NCBI GenBank assembly: GCA_930989745.1
Contig: CAKNMY010000015.1
Span: 1-37,363 of the forward strand
Direction of reading: 5' to 3'
Length of the DNA stretch: 37,363 nt
Origin: an uncultured Lachnospiraceae bacterium
Lineage (GTDB): Bacteria; Bacillota; Clostridia; Lachnospirales; Lachnospiraceae
The notes under the pieces are model-generated. The model did no database searches and was not told the DNA's origin. It saw only the letters and a list, made by a program, of their open reading frames with translations. Below, piece after piece: positions 5,969-14,684 of the stretch; position 1 is the stretch's first letter, and every line of letters starts with the position of its first letter. The translations under genes were made by a program, and so were the position numbers.

Positions 5969-7534
5969 ATGAAAAGAATCAGAGACCTGTTGGCGTTTTT
6001 GCTGCTGACTTCCCTTGCGCTCGGGCTTTTGTCAGGCTGTTCTTCGGGAGAGAAGTCTTCCGGTGAGGGTACAGCCGGGACGACATTCGTATTTGGCGAT
6101 ACCACCTTCAATGCGGAAAATGAAGAGCTGGATGTGAATCCTCACAATACTTACTCAGGCTGGGCATGTATTCGTTATGGCATTGGCGAAACATTATTCC
6201 GCTATTCAGATTCCATGGAAATCGAACCCTGGCTGGCCACCGGATATGAGCTGGTAGACGAACTGACATGGAAGATCACGCTTCGGGATAACGTAACCTT
6301 TTCAAACGGCCGGATTATGGACGGAGAAGCGGTCAAAGAGTGTCTGGAACATTTGATCGAGGTTCATGACCGGGCTCGCGGAGATCTGATGATCGATACC
6401 ATTACCGCGGATGGCCAGACTGTGACCATTACCACTGCAGAGCCAAGACCTACGCTGCTGAATTACCTCAGTGATCCCTATGGCTGTATTATCGACATGG
6501 AAGCCGGTGTCACGGAGGACGGTATTGTTTCCGGCACCGGTCCCTATGTTGCGACTTCTCTGGTAACCGGCGAGGAGCTGAATCTTGAAAAAAATGAAAA
6601 CTACTGGGATGGAGAGCCGGGATTTGATAATGTAACTGTGCTGACGATCTCAGACGGCGATACCCTTACAATGGCGCTTCAGTCCGGTGAGATCGACGGA
6701 GCTTACGGTATGCCATATGCAAGCTACCCACTGTTCCAGAACGAGGACTATACGTTTTCCAGCTGTGCTACCAGCAGGGCATTTTTTGCGCACATGAATT
6801 TTGAAAGTGAAATTATTCAGGACAGCGCAGTGCGGCAGGCGATTGCCATGGGCATTGATAAGGAACGGTTTGTAGATGATCTGCTTGACGGAAACGGCTA
6901 CCCCGCAGCAGGCGTTTATCCGGATAACTTTTCGTTTGGAGGGGATGCTGTAACAGCAAAGGAATATGACCCTGACGGCGCAAAAACAATTCTTGAGGAA
7001 GCCGGATGGGTGGATACGGATGGCGACGGCATCCGGGAAAAAGACGGTCAGACATTGACAATCCGCTGGCTTACCTATCCCAGCCGGCAGGAGCTGCCTT
7101 TGCTTGCGGAAGCGGTGCAGTCGAGCCTTGGCGATATTGGTTTTGAGGTCATCATTAACAGTACGGCAGACCATAACAGCATTCGTGTGGATCCAACGGC
7201 GTGGGATGTATATGCCAGCGCAATGGTCACTGCACCCACCGGTGATCCGGCATACTTCTTCTCAACCCACTGTCTGGACAGCTCCGCGGTGAATAACGGA
7301 CATTACCACAGTGATGAACTGGAAAGTCTGGCAGATGAACTGGACAGGACATTTGATACAGGCCGGAGAAATGAACTTGCAGTGGAGATGCAGCAGATCA
7401 TTCTGGATGATGATGCTTTTGTGTTCTGCTCTCATCTGCAAATGAGTATGATCTCTCAGTCGGATGTTACTGGTTTGGTGGCTCATCCGTGCGATTTTTA
7501 TGAAATAACGGCAGACCTGAGACCCGTTGAATAA
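5969..7534 (+). CDS. ABC transporter substrate-binding lipoprotein (family 5, NikA/OppA-like)
   Basis: 521 residues. A lipoprotein signal (LALGLLSGC, lipidation Cys near residue 25) is followed by a Ser/Gly-rich linker and a family 5 solute-binding fold: LTWKITLRDNVTFSNG, a NENYWDG-like segment (KNENYWDGEP), and DSAVRQAIAMGIDKERF. Towards the C-terminus the stretch APTGDPAYFFSTHCLDSS followed by NNGHYHSDE has several His and one Cys that could bind metal or a metal chelate. In Gram-positive cells it is tethered outside and delivers substrate to the two permeases. Substrate is inferred only: nickel, cobalt or a chelated metal is more likely than peptide. Confidence 0.88.
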   Translation: MKRIRDLLAFLLLTSLALGLLSGCSSGEKSSGEGTAGTTFVFGDTTFNAENEELDVNPHNTYSGWACIRYGIGETLFRYSDSMEIEPWLATGYELVDELTWKITLRDNVTFSNGRIMDGEAVKECLEHLIEVHDRARGDLMIDTITADGQTVTITTAEPRPTLLNYLSDPYGCIIDMEAGVTEDGIVSGTGPYVATSLVTGEELNLEKNENYWDGEPGFDNVTVLTISDGDTLTMALQSGEIDGAYGMPYASYPLFQNEDYTFSSCATSRAFFAHMNFESEIIQDSAVRQAIAMGIDKERFVDDLLDGNGYPAAGVYPDNFSFGGDAVTAKEYDPDGAKTILEEAGWVDTDGDGIREKDGQTLTIRWLTYPSRQELPLLAEAVQSSLGDIGFEVIINSTADHNSIRVDPTAWDVYASAMVTAPTGDPAYFFSTHCLDSSAVNNGHYHSDELESLADELDRTFDTGRRNELAVEMQQIILDDDAFVFCSHLQMSMISQSDVTGLVAHPCDFYEITADLRPVE

Positions 7535-7560
7535 GGAAATGACGGAAAGGAGGGCGTCGT

Positions 7561-8343
7561 ATGGAATCCTTATTGAGTTATCAGTCCGTGGAGGTCAGCT
7601 TTCATGGATGTGCGGTCACTCATGATGTAAGCTTTACGCTTCATTCCGGAGAAATTCTCGGCATTGTTGGGGAATCGGGCAGCGGAAAGAGCACACTGCT
7701 GAAAGCCGCAATGGGCCTGCTGGGAAACGGAGGCCTTGTGACAAAAGGAGATATCTGGTTTAAAGACGTAGATTTGCCGGATTTGTCTGAACGTGATCTG
7801 CGAAAAATCCGCGGCCCTCAAATTGGCATGATTTTTCAGGATGCGGGTGCTTCTCTCTGCCCTATCCGTACCATTGGCGAGCAGATTTATGAGAGCATGT
7901 CCGCGCACATGGAGATTACCAGAACACAGGCCAGGGGAAAAGCGCTCACGCTGTTTGAAAAGCTTCAATTTAAAGATGGGCAGCGTATCTGGGACAGTTA
8001 TCCGTTTGAACTGTCCGGAGGGATGAACCAAAGAGCCGGGATCGCCATCGCGATGCTGATGGATCCCCCCGTGCTTCTGGCGGATGAACCTACCAGCGCG
8101 CTGGATGTGGCTGTGCAGAGACAGGTGGTAGAGGAAATGCTTCGCCTGAGAGAGCTGTATGGAACTGCGATTATCGTGGTTACTCATGATATCGGAGTCG
8201 TGGAGGCTATGGCGGATACCGTTCTGGTGCTGAAGGAAGGGCGAATTGCGGAATACGGGACAGCGCAGCAGGTTTTGCAGCAGCCTCAGGCTGCCTACAC
8301 CCGCAGTCTTCTTGCGGCGGTGCCGAGGTTACGGAGGGAATAA
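7561..8343 (+). CDS. ABC transporter ATP-binding protein (NikD/OppD-like)
   Basis: 260-residue ATPase. Walker A GESGSGKST is at residues 37-45, a Q-loop near MIFQDAGASL, the signature LSGGMNQRAGIA from residue 151, Walker B VLLADEP (catalytic Glu 176) and the H-loop Asp/His in VVTHDIG. It lacks the Cys-rich C-terminal extension of true OppD proteins and is of the short NikD size. It pairs with the following ATPase to power import. The start has a strong GGAGGG site; it follows the binding protein by 26 nt. Confidence 0.9.
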   Translation: MESLLSYQSVEVSFHGCAVTHDVSFTLHSGEILGIVGESGSGKSTLLKAAMGLLGNGGLVTKGDIWFKDVDLPDLSERDLRKIRGPQIGMIFQDAGASLCPIRTIGEQIYESMSAHMEITRTQARGKALTLFEKLQFKDGQRIWDSYPFELSGGMNQRAGIAIAMLMDPPVLLADEPTSALDVAVQRQVVEEMLRLRELYGTAIIVVTHDIGVVEAMADTVLVLKEGRIAEYGTAQQVLQQPQAAYTRSLLAAVPRLRRE

Positions 8344-8347
8344 AAGT

Positions 8348-9106
8348 ATGAATAGTTTACTGAAGGCAGAAGGACTGACTAAGGTTTTTTCAGCGGAAGG
8401 AAAGGCAGAGTATGCGGCGGTTGATCATGTCAGCTTTCAACTGGGAGAGGGAGAGACACTGGGACTTGTAGGCGAGTCGGGCTGTGGGAAAAGCACACTG
8501 GCGAAACTGATTGCCAGGCTGATCGAGCCTACTGACGGGATGATCAGTCTGAAAGGAGAAGACATCACAAAGATCCGTGGAAAGAAACTGCGGGAAGCAT
8601 ACCGGCAGATGCAGATGGTATTTCAGTCGCCTATGGGCTCATTTGATCCGCGAAAAACCATTGGGTATAGTATAGAGGAAAGTATGCGGAACCATGGGAT
8701 GGCAAAGGCGGAACGAATGCAGCGTACAGCGGAACTGCTCGAACAGTGCGGACTTCCGCCGGAATATGCAGGACGTTATCCCCATGAAATAAGCGGAGGC
8801 CAGTGCCAAAGGGCGGCTATTGCCCGTGCCCTGGCGATCCGGCCGAAGCTGCTGATCTGTGACGAAGCGACCAGTTCCCTGGATGTTACAGTTCAGCATC
8901 AGATAATGGAATTGCTTAAAACTCTGAAAAGGGAGAATAATTTGTCCTTTCTGTTTATTTGCCATAATCTTGCGCTGGTGCAGTCCTTCTGCGACCGGGT
9001 ATTGGTAATGTATGAAGGAAGAATTGTGGAGGAAGGCACCCCTGATCAGATCATTCAAAAGCCGCAGTCTGAATACACCAAAAGGCTGGCAGAGGCTTCT
9101 TTTTAA
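8348..9106 (+). CDS. ABC transporter ATP-binding protein (NikE/OppF-like)
   Basis: 252-residue partner ATPase. Walker A GESGCGKST at 42-50, Q-loop MVFQSPMGSFDPRKT (the FDPR segment is typical of OppF/NikE), signature ISGGQCQRAAIARAL from 148, Walker B LLICDEA and H-loop FICHNLA. The ATG at 8348 has GGAGGG nine bases upstream and lies 4 nt after the previous stop; the frame is open upstream but only as a shadow of the neighbour. It completes the B-C-A-D-E order of the operon. Confidence 0.9.
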   Translation: MNSLLKAEGLTKVFSAEGKAEYAAVDHVSFQLGEGETLGLVGESGCGKSTLAKLIARLIEPTDGMISLKGEDITKIRGKKLREAYRQMQMVFQSPMGSFDPRKTIGYSIEESMRNHGMAKAERMQRTAELLEQCGLPPEYAGRYPHEISGGQCQRAAIARALAIRPKLLICDEATSSLDVTVQHQIMELLKTLKRENNLSFLFICHNLALVQSFCDRVLVMYEGRIVEEGTPDQIIQKPQSEYTKRLAEASF

Positions 9107-9116
9107 GGGAATGCCG

Positions 9117-9139
9117 CCCGAAGGAGTGTATCCTTCGGG
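9117..9139. terminator. Hairpin after the importer operon
   Basis: CCCGAAGGA (9117-9125) pairs perfectly with 9131-9139 across a 5-nt loop. There is no T-run, so termination may be inefficient. It also lies just downstream of the minus-strand CBM9 gene. Confidence 0.45.
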
Positions 9140-9161
9140 TGACAGCCGTATTGCTGCAGTT

Positions 9162-9770
9162 TCAGGCAATCACGCCATCCGCGAAAAAGTCCGGTCTGTG
9201 AAAATCCGGAGAAGGAGCGTCGATCGGAGCAAAGCTCATATAGTGCTCGCCCGGCTTGCTCTCCTTGATCTTATAGAAATTGCAGCGGATCTTATCTATC
9301 TGCGGGCGCGCGTCGGACAGCCCGTACACTTCATAGATAAAGTCCAGGGGGATGAACAGAGACAGTTCCCAGAAGTCCGCATGGATCTTGGCGCTGCACT
9401 TCGGCGCGCTGATACCGAGATCAGCCAGGTACTTTCTCCCCTCGCGCCCCGTCCCGTACTGTGAGAGCATGGCGCCGTTCGCGTTCATCTCAAAGTTCAC
9501 ATACCCGCTGTCCGGAAGATCCGGAAAGAAATTGAAAAACGCTTCCATCGCGCTGTCCTGATATACGGGGTCATTCTCCTTCGTATAAGTACGGAAGGGA
9601 TCCGCCTCGTCGCAGCGCATATAAAGATAAAATCCCTCGCCGTCCGCGTAAAGAAGCTTTCCCGAAGCGGCGGGAGCACTTCCGTAATTCCAGTTGTCAT
9701 GTGAGATGGAGAAGAATTCGCACTTCTCCAGATCTGCGGCAGAGCTGCCGGATGGAATCAGCAGTTTCAT
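9162..9770 (-). CDS. CBM9-like carbohydrate-binding protein
   Basis: 202-residue protein resembling the family 9-like carbohydrate-binding fold found as stand-alone proteins in Firmicutes and Bacteroidetes: an aromatic-rich beta sandwich with AEFF-type strand FFSISHDNWNYGSAPAAS, then YLYMRCDEADPFRTYTKENDPVYQDSAMEAFFNFFPD and YVNFEMNANGAML. The run DPVYQDSAMEAFF corresponds to the conserved 'DSCVEFF' part. No signal peptide is visible, so a cytoplasmic role is implied; the ligand is unknown. ATG ends at 9770 with GAGGAGG upstream and a promoter at 9802-9830. Confidence 0.75.
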   Translation of the reverse strand: MKLLIPSGSSAADLEKCEFFSISHDNWNYGSAPAASGKLLYADGEGFYLYMRCDEADPFRTYTKENDPVYQDSAMEAFFNFFPDLPDSGYVNFEMNANGAMLSQYGTGREGRKYLADLGISAPKCSAKIHADFWELSLFIPLDFIYEVYGLSDARPQIDKIRCNFYKIKESKPGEHYMSFAPIDAPSPDFHRPDFFADGVIA

Positions 9771-9801
9771 GTCAAATACCTCCTCAAAAACTATTTTTTT
9801 C

Positions 9802-9830
9802 AGGATACCATGATTCCCACTGACATTCAA
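9802..9830 (-). promoter_or_regulatory. Promoter of the CBM9-like gene
   Basis: Minus-strand TTGAAT (9830-9825), 17-nt spacer, TATCCT (9807-9802). Confidence 0.5.
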
Positions 9831-9884
9831 GTGAGAACGGCGCTGCCGGGCAGGAGTTTTTGCAGAAAAAAATGAAAAAAACAC

Positions 9885-9913
9885 TTGCTTTTTGGCATCC
9901 CCTGTGCTACACT
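9885..9913 (+). promoter_or_regulatory. Promoter of the ribosomal alpha operon
   Basis: TTGCTT (9885-9890), 17-nt spacer, TACACT (9908-9913), 91 nt before rpmJ. The presence of a promoter here means this operon is transcribed independently of the spc operon. Confidence 0.65.
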
Positions 9914-10003
9914 AATAACCGTACTTTTGGGTAGAAGCCTATTTTTTTATGCCCAAAATTATGCACCATTCATCCAACAGGAAAGGAAGAAAGGAGGATT
10001 CAA

Positions 10004-10117
10004 ATGAAAGTAAGATCATCTGTAAAGCCTATCTGCGAGAAGTGCAAGATCATCAAGAGAAAAGGAAGTATCAGAGTAATCTGCGAGAATCCAAAACACA
10101 AACAGCGTCAGGGTTAA
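10004..10117 (+). CDS. rpmJ: Ribosomal protein bL36
   Basis: 37-residue large-subunit protein, complete: [20 protein letters not shown] and onwards to KHKQRQG. The zinc ribbon is intact: C11, C14, C27 and H32. This is the C+ (zinc-binding) form. AAGGAGG lies 6-8 nt upstream of the ATG. It is normally preceded by infA, which is missing here; instead a promoter and the CBM9-like gene lie upstream. A 338-nt structured gap separates it from rpsM. Confidence 0.97.
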   Translation: MKVRSSVKPICEKCKIIKRKGSIRVICENPKHKQRQG

Positions 10118-10149
10118 TTCCCGGACACAACCTTTTTTATTAAGCAAGT

Positions 10150-10415
10150 AGCGGCTGCAGTGGAACGCCCGGATGGGTTGTTCGCTGTTTAAATATTATA
10201 ATGTGAGAAGCCCGGCGGTCACCGGGTACCCTCCGGAGGATGCTTGGCACCTCGGGGTGCGCAACATCCCTTATAATATTGCTTAATACCGGCACTGCCG
10301 GAAAGGCCGCAGGGTTATGCGGCTGGATACACACATACCTGTATCCCAATTAGGAAAATATTAACACAAGCAGTCTTTTCCATGCACCGCATTTCACGCT
10401 TGTCTCCGGACAGGC
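10150..10415 (+). ncRNA. Structured RNA region between rpmJ and rpsM
   Basis: The 338-nt gap has no reading frame but folds almost throughout. Hairpins: 10150-10186 (GAAC/GTTC and CCC/GGG); a perfect 10-bp helix 10192-10201 with 10271-10280 enclosing CCCGG/CCGGG (10211-10226) and GGATG/CATCC (10238-10269) capped by GCACC/GGTGC (10247-10260); CCGGC/GCCGG (10289-10301); GGCCGC/GCGGCT (10305-10324); GGATACA/TGTATCC (10325-10346); GCTTGTC/GACAGGC (10398-10415). None has a T-run. It could be a ribosomal-protein-binding autoregulatory leader for rpsM onwards, or an inserted element. It matches no r-protein leader I can recall. Confidence 0.5.
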
Positions 10416-10455
10416 TGTATGGGAGAGGCAAAGCAGAAAATGGAGGAATTATTAC

Positions 10456-10824
10456 ATGGCTCGTATCGCTGGTGTAGACTTACCAAGAGACAAACGTGTA
10501 GAGATCGGATTAACTTATATTTACGGAATCGGAAGAGCAAGCTCCAACAAGATTCTGGCGCAGGCTGGCGTAAATCCGGATACACGCGTAAGAGATTTAA
10601 CAGACGATGAAGTAAAGAAGATCAGTGCTGTAATCGATGAGACACAGTTAGTAGAGGGTGATTTAAGAAGAGAGATCGCTCTGAATATCAAGCGCCTTCA
10701 GGAGATCGGATGCTACAGAGGAATCCGTCACAGAAAAGGACTTCCGGTTCGCGGACAGAAGACAAAAACCAACGCAAGAACACGCAAAGGTCCGAAGAGA
10801 ACTGTTGCTAACAAGAAGAAATAA
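10456..10824 (+). CDS. rpsM: Ribosomal protein uS13
   Basis: 122-residue small-subunit head protein that contacts 16S rRNA and the A/P-site tRNAs. The start [26 protein letters not shown] and the tail [18 protein letters not shown] are canonical. The GGAGG site at 10442-10446 is well placed. Length is as usual for the family. Confidence 0.98.
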   Translation: MARIAGVDLPRDKRVEIGLTYIYGIGRASSNKILAQAGVNPDTRVRDLTDDEVKKISAVIDETQLVEGDLRREIALNIKRLQEIGCYRGIRHRKGLPVRGQKTKTNARTRKGPKRTVANKKK

Positions 10825-10910
10825 TTGATTTGATATTATCCCAACTCAGGTGGATTTGGGATTCGTAACCCTTGATTGTAAATAAGAAGAAAGTGTAGGT
10901 TAGTTTTAAA

Positions 10911-11306
10911 ATGGCAAAAGTGACAAAGAAAACGGCAGCAAAGCGCCGTGTCAAGAAAAACGTTGAACGCGGACAGGCACACATCCAGTCATCTTTCAAT
11001 AACACGATCGTTACCCTGACAGATACAGAGGGCAACGCTCTGTCCTGGGCAAGTGCCGGTGGTCTTGGTTTTAGAGGTTCAAGGAAATCTACTCCTTATG
11101 CAGCTCAGATGGCAGCAGAGACTGCTACAAAAGCAGCGTTAATTCATGGATTAAAGACAGTTGATGTATTCGTAAAAGGACCTGGTTCAGGAAGAGAAGC
11201 AGCGATCCGCGCACTCTCCGCATGCGGTCTGGAAGTGACCAGCATCAGAGACGTAACACCTGTACCGCATAACGGATGCCGTCCACCAAAACGCAGAAGA
11301 GTCTAA
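10911..11306 (+). CDS. rpsK: Ribosomal protein uS11
   Basis: 131-residue platform protein. The conserved [16 protein letters not shown] and [15 protein letters not shown] end are present. The 86-nt gap after rpsM contains a 7-bp ATCCCAA/TTGGGAT hairpin (about 10838-10862). Confidence 0.98.
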   Translation: MAKVTKKTAAKRRVKKNVERGQAHIQSSFNNTIVTLTDTEGNALSWASAGGLGFRGSRKSTPYAAQMAAETATKAALIHGLKTVDVFVKGPGSGREAAIRALSACGLEVTSIRDVTPVPHNGCRPPKRRRV

Positions 11307-11324
11307 TTAGGAGGTCGTAAGATT

Positions 11325-11918
11325 ATGGCAGTTAATAGAGTACCTGTTCTGAAAAGATGTCGGTCCCTGGGTCTGGATCCGATTTACTTAGGAATTGATA
11401 AAAAGTCCACAAGACAGTTAAAAAGAGCAAACAGAAAAGTGTCCGAGTACGGACTTCAGTTAAGAGAGAAGCAGAAAGCAAAATTCATCTACGGCGTTCT
11501 GGAGAAACCGTTCAGAAACTACTATAAGAAAGCCGACAAGATGAAAGGCATGACCGGTGTTACCCTGATGCAGATGCTGGAGATGCGTCTGGACAACGTT
11601 GTATTCCGTCTGGGATTCGCAAGAACCAGAAGAGAAGCACGCCAGATCGTAGACCACAAGCATGTGCTGGTAAACGGCAAGCAGGTAAATATCCCGTCCT
11701 ACGGCGTAAAACCGGGCGATGTGATCGAGATCAAAGAGAAATGCAAATCCATGCAGAGATACAAAGACATTCTGGAGGTAACAGGCGGACGTCTGGTACC
11801 GGAATGGCTGGAGTCCAACCAGGAGACCTTACAGGGAACTGTTAAGGAAGCTCCGGCAAGAGAAGCAATCGACGTACCGGTTGACGAGATGTTAATCGTC
11901 GAGTTATATTCCAAATAA
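11325..11918 (+). CDS. rpsD: Ribosomal protein uS4
   Basis: 197-residue primary 16S-binding protein with the S4 RNA-binding domain around RLDNVVFRLGFARTRREARQIVDHKHVLVNGKQVNIPSY. The N-terminus MAVNRVPVLKRCRSLGLDP lacks the zinc-binding Cys set (only one Cys), so it is the C-minus form. S4 is the autoregulator of the alpha operon in E. coli and of rpsD in Bacillus, which makes it the first candidate ligand for the structured RNAs in this operon. Confidence 0.97.
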   Translation: MAVNRVPVLKRCRSLGLDPIYLGIDKKSTRQLKRANRKVSEYGLQLREKQKAKFIYGVLEKPFRNYYKKADKMKGMTGVTLMQMLEMRLDNVVFRLGFARTRREARQIVDHKHVLVNGKQVNIPSYGVKPGDVIEIKEKCKSMQRYKDILEVTGGRLVPEWLESNQETLQGTVKEAPAREAIDVPVDEMLIVELYSK

Positions 11919-11966
11919 TCAGGAGGAATTCGGCGGCGCTCATAAGCTGCTGCGTTTCCTGGTTAT

Positions 11967-12027
11967 CCGGCACTGGAAGTACCAGCCCCGGCAGGGGAAT
12001 TTCCCTGTCCGGGCTGTACTCGTCCGG
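11967..12027 (+). other. Long imperfect hairpin between rpsD and rpoA
   Basis: Segments CCGG, GTAC, AGCCC, GG and AGGG (11967-11997) pair in order with CCCT, CC, GGGCT, GTAC and CCGG (12003-12027), giving a roughly 60-nt rod with small internal loops. No T-run follows, so it is not a classical terminator; a processing site, RNA stabiliser or protein-binding site is more likely. Confidence 0.55.
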
Positions 12028-12077
12028 TAAGAAAGTCACCCTTCAAAACGATTAACCCACAAGGAGGGAACCATATA

Positions 12078-13040
12078 GTGTTTGATTTTAACAAACCGAA
12101 AATTGAAATTACAGAGATTTCTGAAGATAAGAAATACGGCAAATTTGTTGTAGAACCTCTGGAAAGAGGCTACGGCATCACCCTGGGCAATTCCCTGAGA
12201 AGAATCATGCTTTCCTCTCTTCCGGGTGCCGCTGTAAGCCAGGTTAAGATTGAAGGTGTTCTGCACGAATTCAGCTCCATTCCGGGCGTTAAGGAAGACG
12301 TTACGGAAATCATCATGAATCTGAAGAGCCTTGCGATCCGCAACACAAGCGAGACAAACGAAGCAAAGGTTGCGTATATTGAGTTCGAGGGCGAGGGTGT
12401 TGTAAAGGCATCCGATATTCAGGTAGATCAGGATATTGAGATCATGAATCCGGATCAGGTAATCGCCACCTTAAACGGCGGAGCTGACAGCAAACTGTAC
12501 ATGGAACTTACGATTACGAAGGGCCGTGGATATGTGAGCGCAGACAAATCCAAGACAGATGATATGCCGATCGGCGTAATTGCGGTAGATTCCATCTATA
12601 CACCGGTAGAGCGCGTCAACCTGACCGTTGAGAATACCCGTGTAGGTCAGATCACCGACTTCGATAAGCTGACTCTGGATGTATATACAAACGGTACCCT
12701 GGCGCCCGATGAGGCAGTCAGCCTTGCGGCAAAGGTACTGAGCGAGCATCTGAAGCTTTTCATTGACCTTTCCGAGAACGCGAAGACCGCTGAGGTCATG
12801 ATCGAGAAAGAGGACAATGAGAAGGAAAAAGTTCTTGAAATGAATATTGACGAGCTGGAGTTATCCGTTCGTTCTTACAACTGCTTGAAACGTGCTGGTA
12901 TCAACACGGTAGAAGAGCTTTGCAACAGAACTTCTGAGGATATGATGAAGGTCCGCAACCTGGGACGCAAGTCTCTGGAAGAGGTTCTGGCAAAACTGAA
13001 AGAGCTTGGATTACAGTTAAATCCGGGCGAAGAAAGCTAA
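12078..13040 (+). CDS. rpoA: RNA polymerase alpha subunit
   Basis: 320 residues, starting at GTG (12078) with AAGGAGGG nine bases upstream. The N-terminal assembly domain includes [26 protein letters not shown]; a short acidic linker ([12 protein letters not shown]) leads to the C-terminal DNA- and activator-binding domain with [17 protein letters not shown] and [13 protein letters not shown]. Assembles as a dimer to nucleate the core enzyme. Confidence 0.98.
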   Translation: MFDFNKPKIEITEISEDKKYGKFVVEPLERGYGITLGNSLRRIMLSSLPGAAVSQVKIEGVLHEFSSIPGVKEDVTEIIMNLKSLAIRNTSETNEAKVAYIEFEGEGVVKASDIQVDQDIEIMNPDQVIATLNGGADSKLYMELTITKGRGYVSADKSKTDDMPIGVIAVDSIYTPVERVNLTVENTRVGQITDFDKLTLDVYTNGTLAPDEAVSLAAKVLSEHLKLFIDLSENAKTAEVMIEKEDNEKEKVLEMNIDELELSVRSYNCLKRAGINTVEELCNRTSEDMMKVRNLGRKSLEEVLAKLKELGLQLNPGEES

Positions 13041-13121
13041 TAAAATTTGTAGAAGAAAAGCACCTTACCAGTAAGACCGAAGAAGCGTGGTCTGGTGTTC
13101 CACAAATGGAGGAAAATTAAA

Positions 13122-13658
13122 ATGGCAGGTTATAGAAAACTCAGCAGAACATCTGCACAGAGAAAAGCATTACTTAGAAACCAGGTAACAAATCTTCTGG
13201 CTAACGGCAAGATCGTTACTACCGAGGCAAAGGCTAAGGAAGTACGCAAGATGGCAGAGAGCCTGATCGCTATGGCAGTAAGAGAGAAGGACAACTTCGA
13301 GACTGTAAAAGTTACCGCAAAAGTTGCGCGCAAAGACGCTGACGGCAAGAGAGTAAAAGAAGTAAAAGACGGAAAGAAAGTTACCGTATACGATGAAGTT
13401 GAGAAGGAAATCAAGAAAGATATGCCGTCCAGACTTCACGCAAGACGTCAGATGATGAAAGTATTCTACCCGGTAAAATTCGTTCCGACTGAGAATGCCG
13501 GCAAGAAGAAAAACACAAAGAATGTTGATCTGGTTGACAAGATGTTCAATGAGATCGCTCCGAAGTATGCAAACCGCAACGGTGGTTACACCAGAATCGT
13601 AAAGATCGGTCTGCGCAAGGGCGATGCAGCTATGGAAGTATTACTGGAGTTAGTATAA
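13122..13658 (+). CDS. rplQ: Ribosomal protein bL17 (long form)
   Basis: 178 residues instead of the usual 115-130. The canonical start [26 protein letters not shown] and the end [20 protein letters not shown] flank an extended middle, with [29 protein letters not shown] as an inserted, charged segment (about residues 66-100). Extended bL17 proteins are known in Lachnospiraceae. ATG 13122 has GGAGG upstream; an upstream in-frame ATG is rejected because it lacks a site. Confidence 0.96.
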   Translation: MAGYRKLSRTSAQRKALLRNQVTNLLANGKIVTTEAKAKEVRKMAESLIAMAVREKDNFETVKVTAKVARKDADGKRVKEVKDGKKVTVYDEVEKEIKKDMPSRLHARRQMMKVFYPVKFVPTENAGKKKNTKNVDLVDKMFNEIAPKYANRNGGYTRIVKIGLRKGDAAMEVLLELV

Positions 13659-13685
13659 TTTTAGTATAATTTCAGAAGAAAAGAA

Positions 13686-13713
13686 TCCCGCGGAACGCTT
13701 CCGCGGGATTTTT
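13686..13713. terminator. Bidirectional terminator between rplQ and the SDR gene
   Basis: TCCCGCGGAA (13686-13695) pairs with 13699-13708 around a 3-nt loop; T-run 13709-13713. On the minus strand the A-rich flank becomes a U-rich tail, and the T-run touches the SDR stop codon (13712-13714), so both convergent genes can use it. Confidence 0.9.
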
Positions 13714-14452
13714 ACGTCCATCCGCCGTCCATGGTTACAATCTGTCCGGTCAGATAGCTGTGATGTACTGCCAGGTCATAGATCAGTTCGGCAGCCTCCT
13801 CGGCGGTGCCATAGCGTCCGGCGGGAATCTCCTCCTCCAGCGCGCGGCGGTCTTCCGCAGTCAGATGGCTGTTCATCTCGGTATCAATCGCTCCGAATGC
13901 GGCTGCGTTGACCCGGATGCCGCTGGGAGCAAGTTCTTTGCCCAGCGCTTTGGTAAAGGCATTGATGCCGCCCTTGGTGGCCGAATACGCGGTTTCACAG
14001 GAGGCGCCTTCGCTGCCCCAGACAGAGGAGACGTTCACGATTGAACCGTGGCCCTGGCGCAGAAACAGCGGGACAGCGCTGCGGCAGCACAGAAATACGG
14101 AGGAGAGATTCGAGGAGACGATGCGGTTCCATTCCTCCATGCTCATATCCTGCAGCAGTCCCACAAGGGAGATACCCGCATTGTTGACGAGAACGTCCAG
14201 ATGTCCGCCCAGACTGTCCAGCTCTCTGAAGAGTTCTGCGACATAACGTTCCTCTCCGACATCTCCCGTAGAGATGCGGCAGACCGCTCCGAAGCGGGAG
14301 GAGAGCTCTTCCTGCAGAGCCGCGAGCTGCGGCGTGCTGGTGCGGGTGTTGAGCAGCAGGCGGAATCCCTCCTGCGCAAAGCGAACCGCGCAGGCGCGCC
14401 CGATCCCGCGGGCGGCTCCTGTGATCAGTATTGTCTTTGCAGTATATTCCAT
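13712..14452 (-). CDS. SDR family oxidoreductase (FabG-like)
   Basis: 246-residue NAD(P)H-dependent short-chain dehydrogenase/reductase. Nucleotide site TGAARGIG (11-18), NNAG (90-93), catalytic Ser 143, Tyr 156 and Lys 160 in AYSATKGG; the C-terminal end LTGQIVTMDGGWT is typical of 3-oxoacyl-ACP reductase-like proteins. Arg 15 favours NADPH. It stands alone, outside a fatty-acid operon, so it could reduce another keto compound. ATG ends at 14452, with AAGGAGC upstream; the frame stays open 5' but has no site. Confidence 0.88.
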   Translation of the reverse strand: MEYTAKTILITGAARGIGRACAVRFAQEGFRLLLNTRTSTPQLAALQEELSSRFGAVCRISTGDVGEERYVAELFRELDSLGGHLDVLVNNAGISLVGLLQDMSMEEWNRIVSSNLSSVFLCCRSAVPLFLRQGHGSIVNVSSVWGSEGASCETAYSATKGGINAFTKALGKELAPSGIRVNAAAFGAIDTEMNSHLTAEDRRALEEEIPAGRYGTAEEAAELIYDLAVHHSYLTGQIVTMDGGWT

Positions 14453-14684
14453 AGTGTAAAGCTCCTTGCTTTTATTGCGGCACCCTGCGGGGCACCGTAA
14501 GTATAATAACAGGTCTGCGGGTATAAGAACAGGGGAAACGGGAGGTAAAATACAGATAGTCTTTTGCTTGCGCAGAGCCGATAAATGTAGTAAACTATGG
14601 GAAAATAAAAATCCGGTGGATAACATTCCCGAACAGCATGGCAGCTGTGGAAGAAGACGCAATGGAAGGGTGAGCATAAATAGT

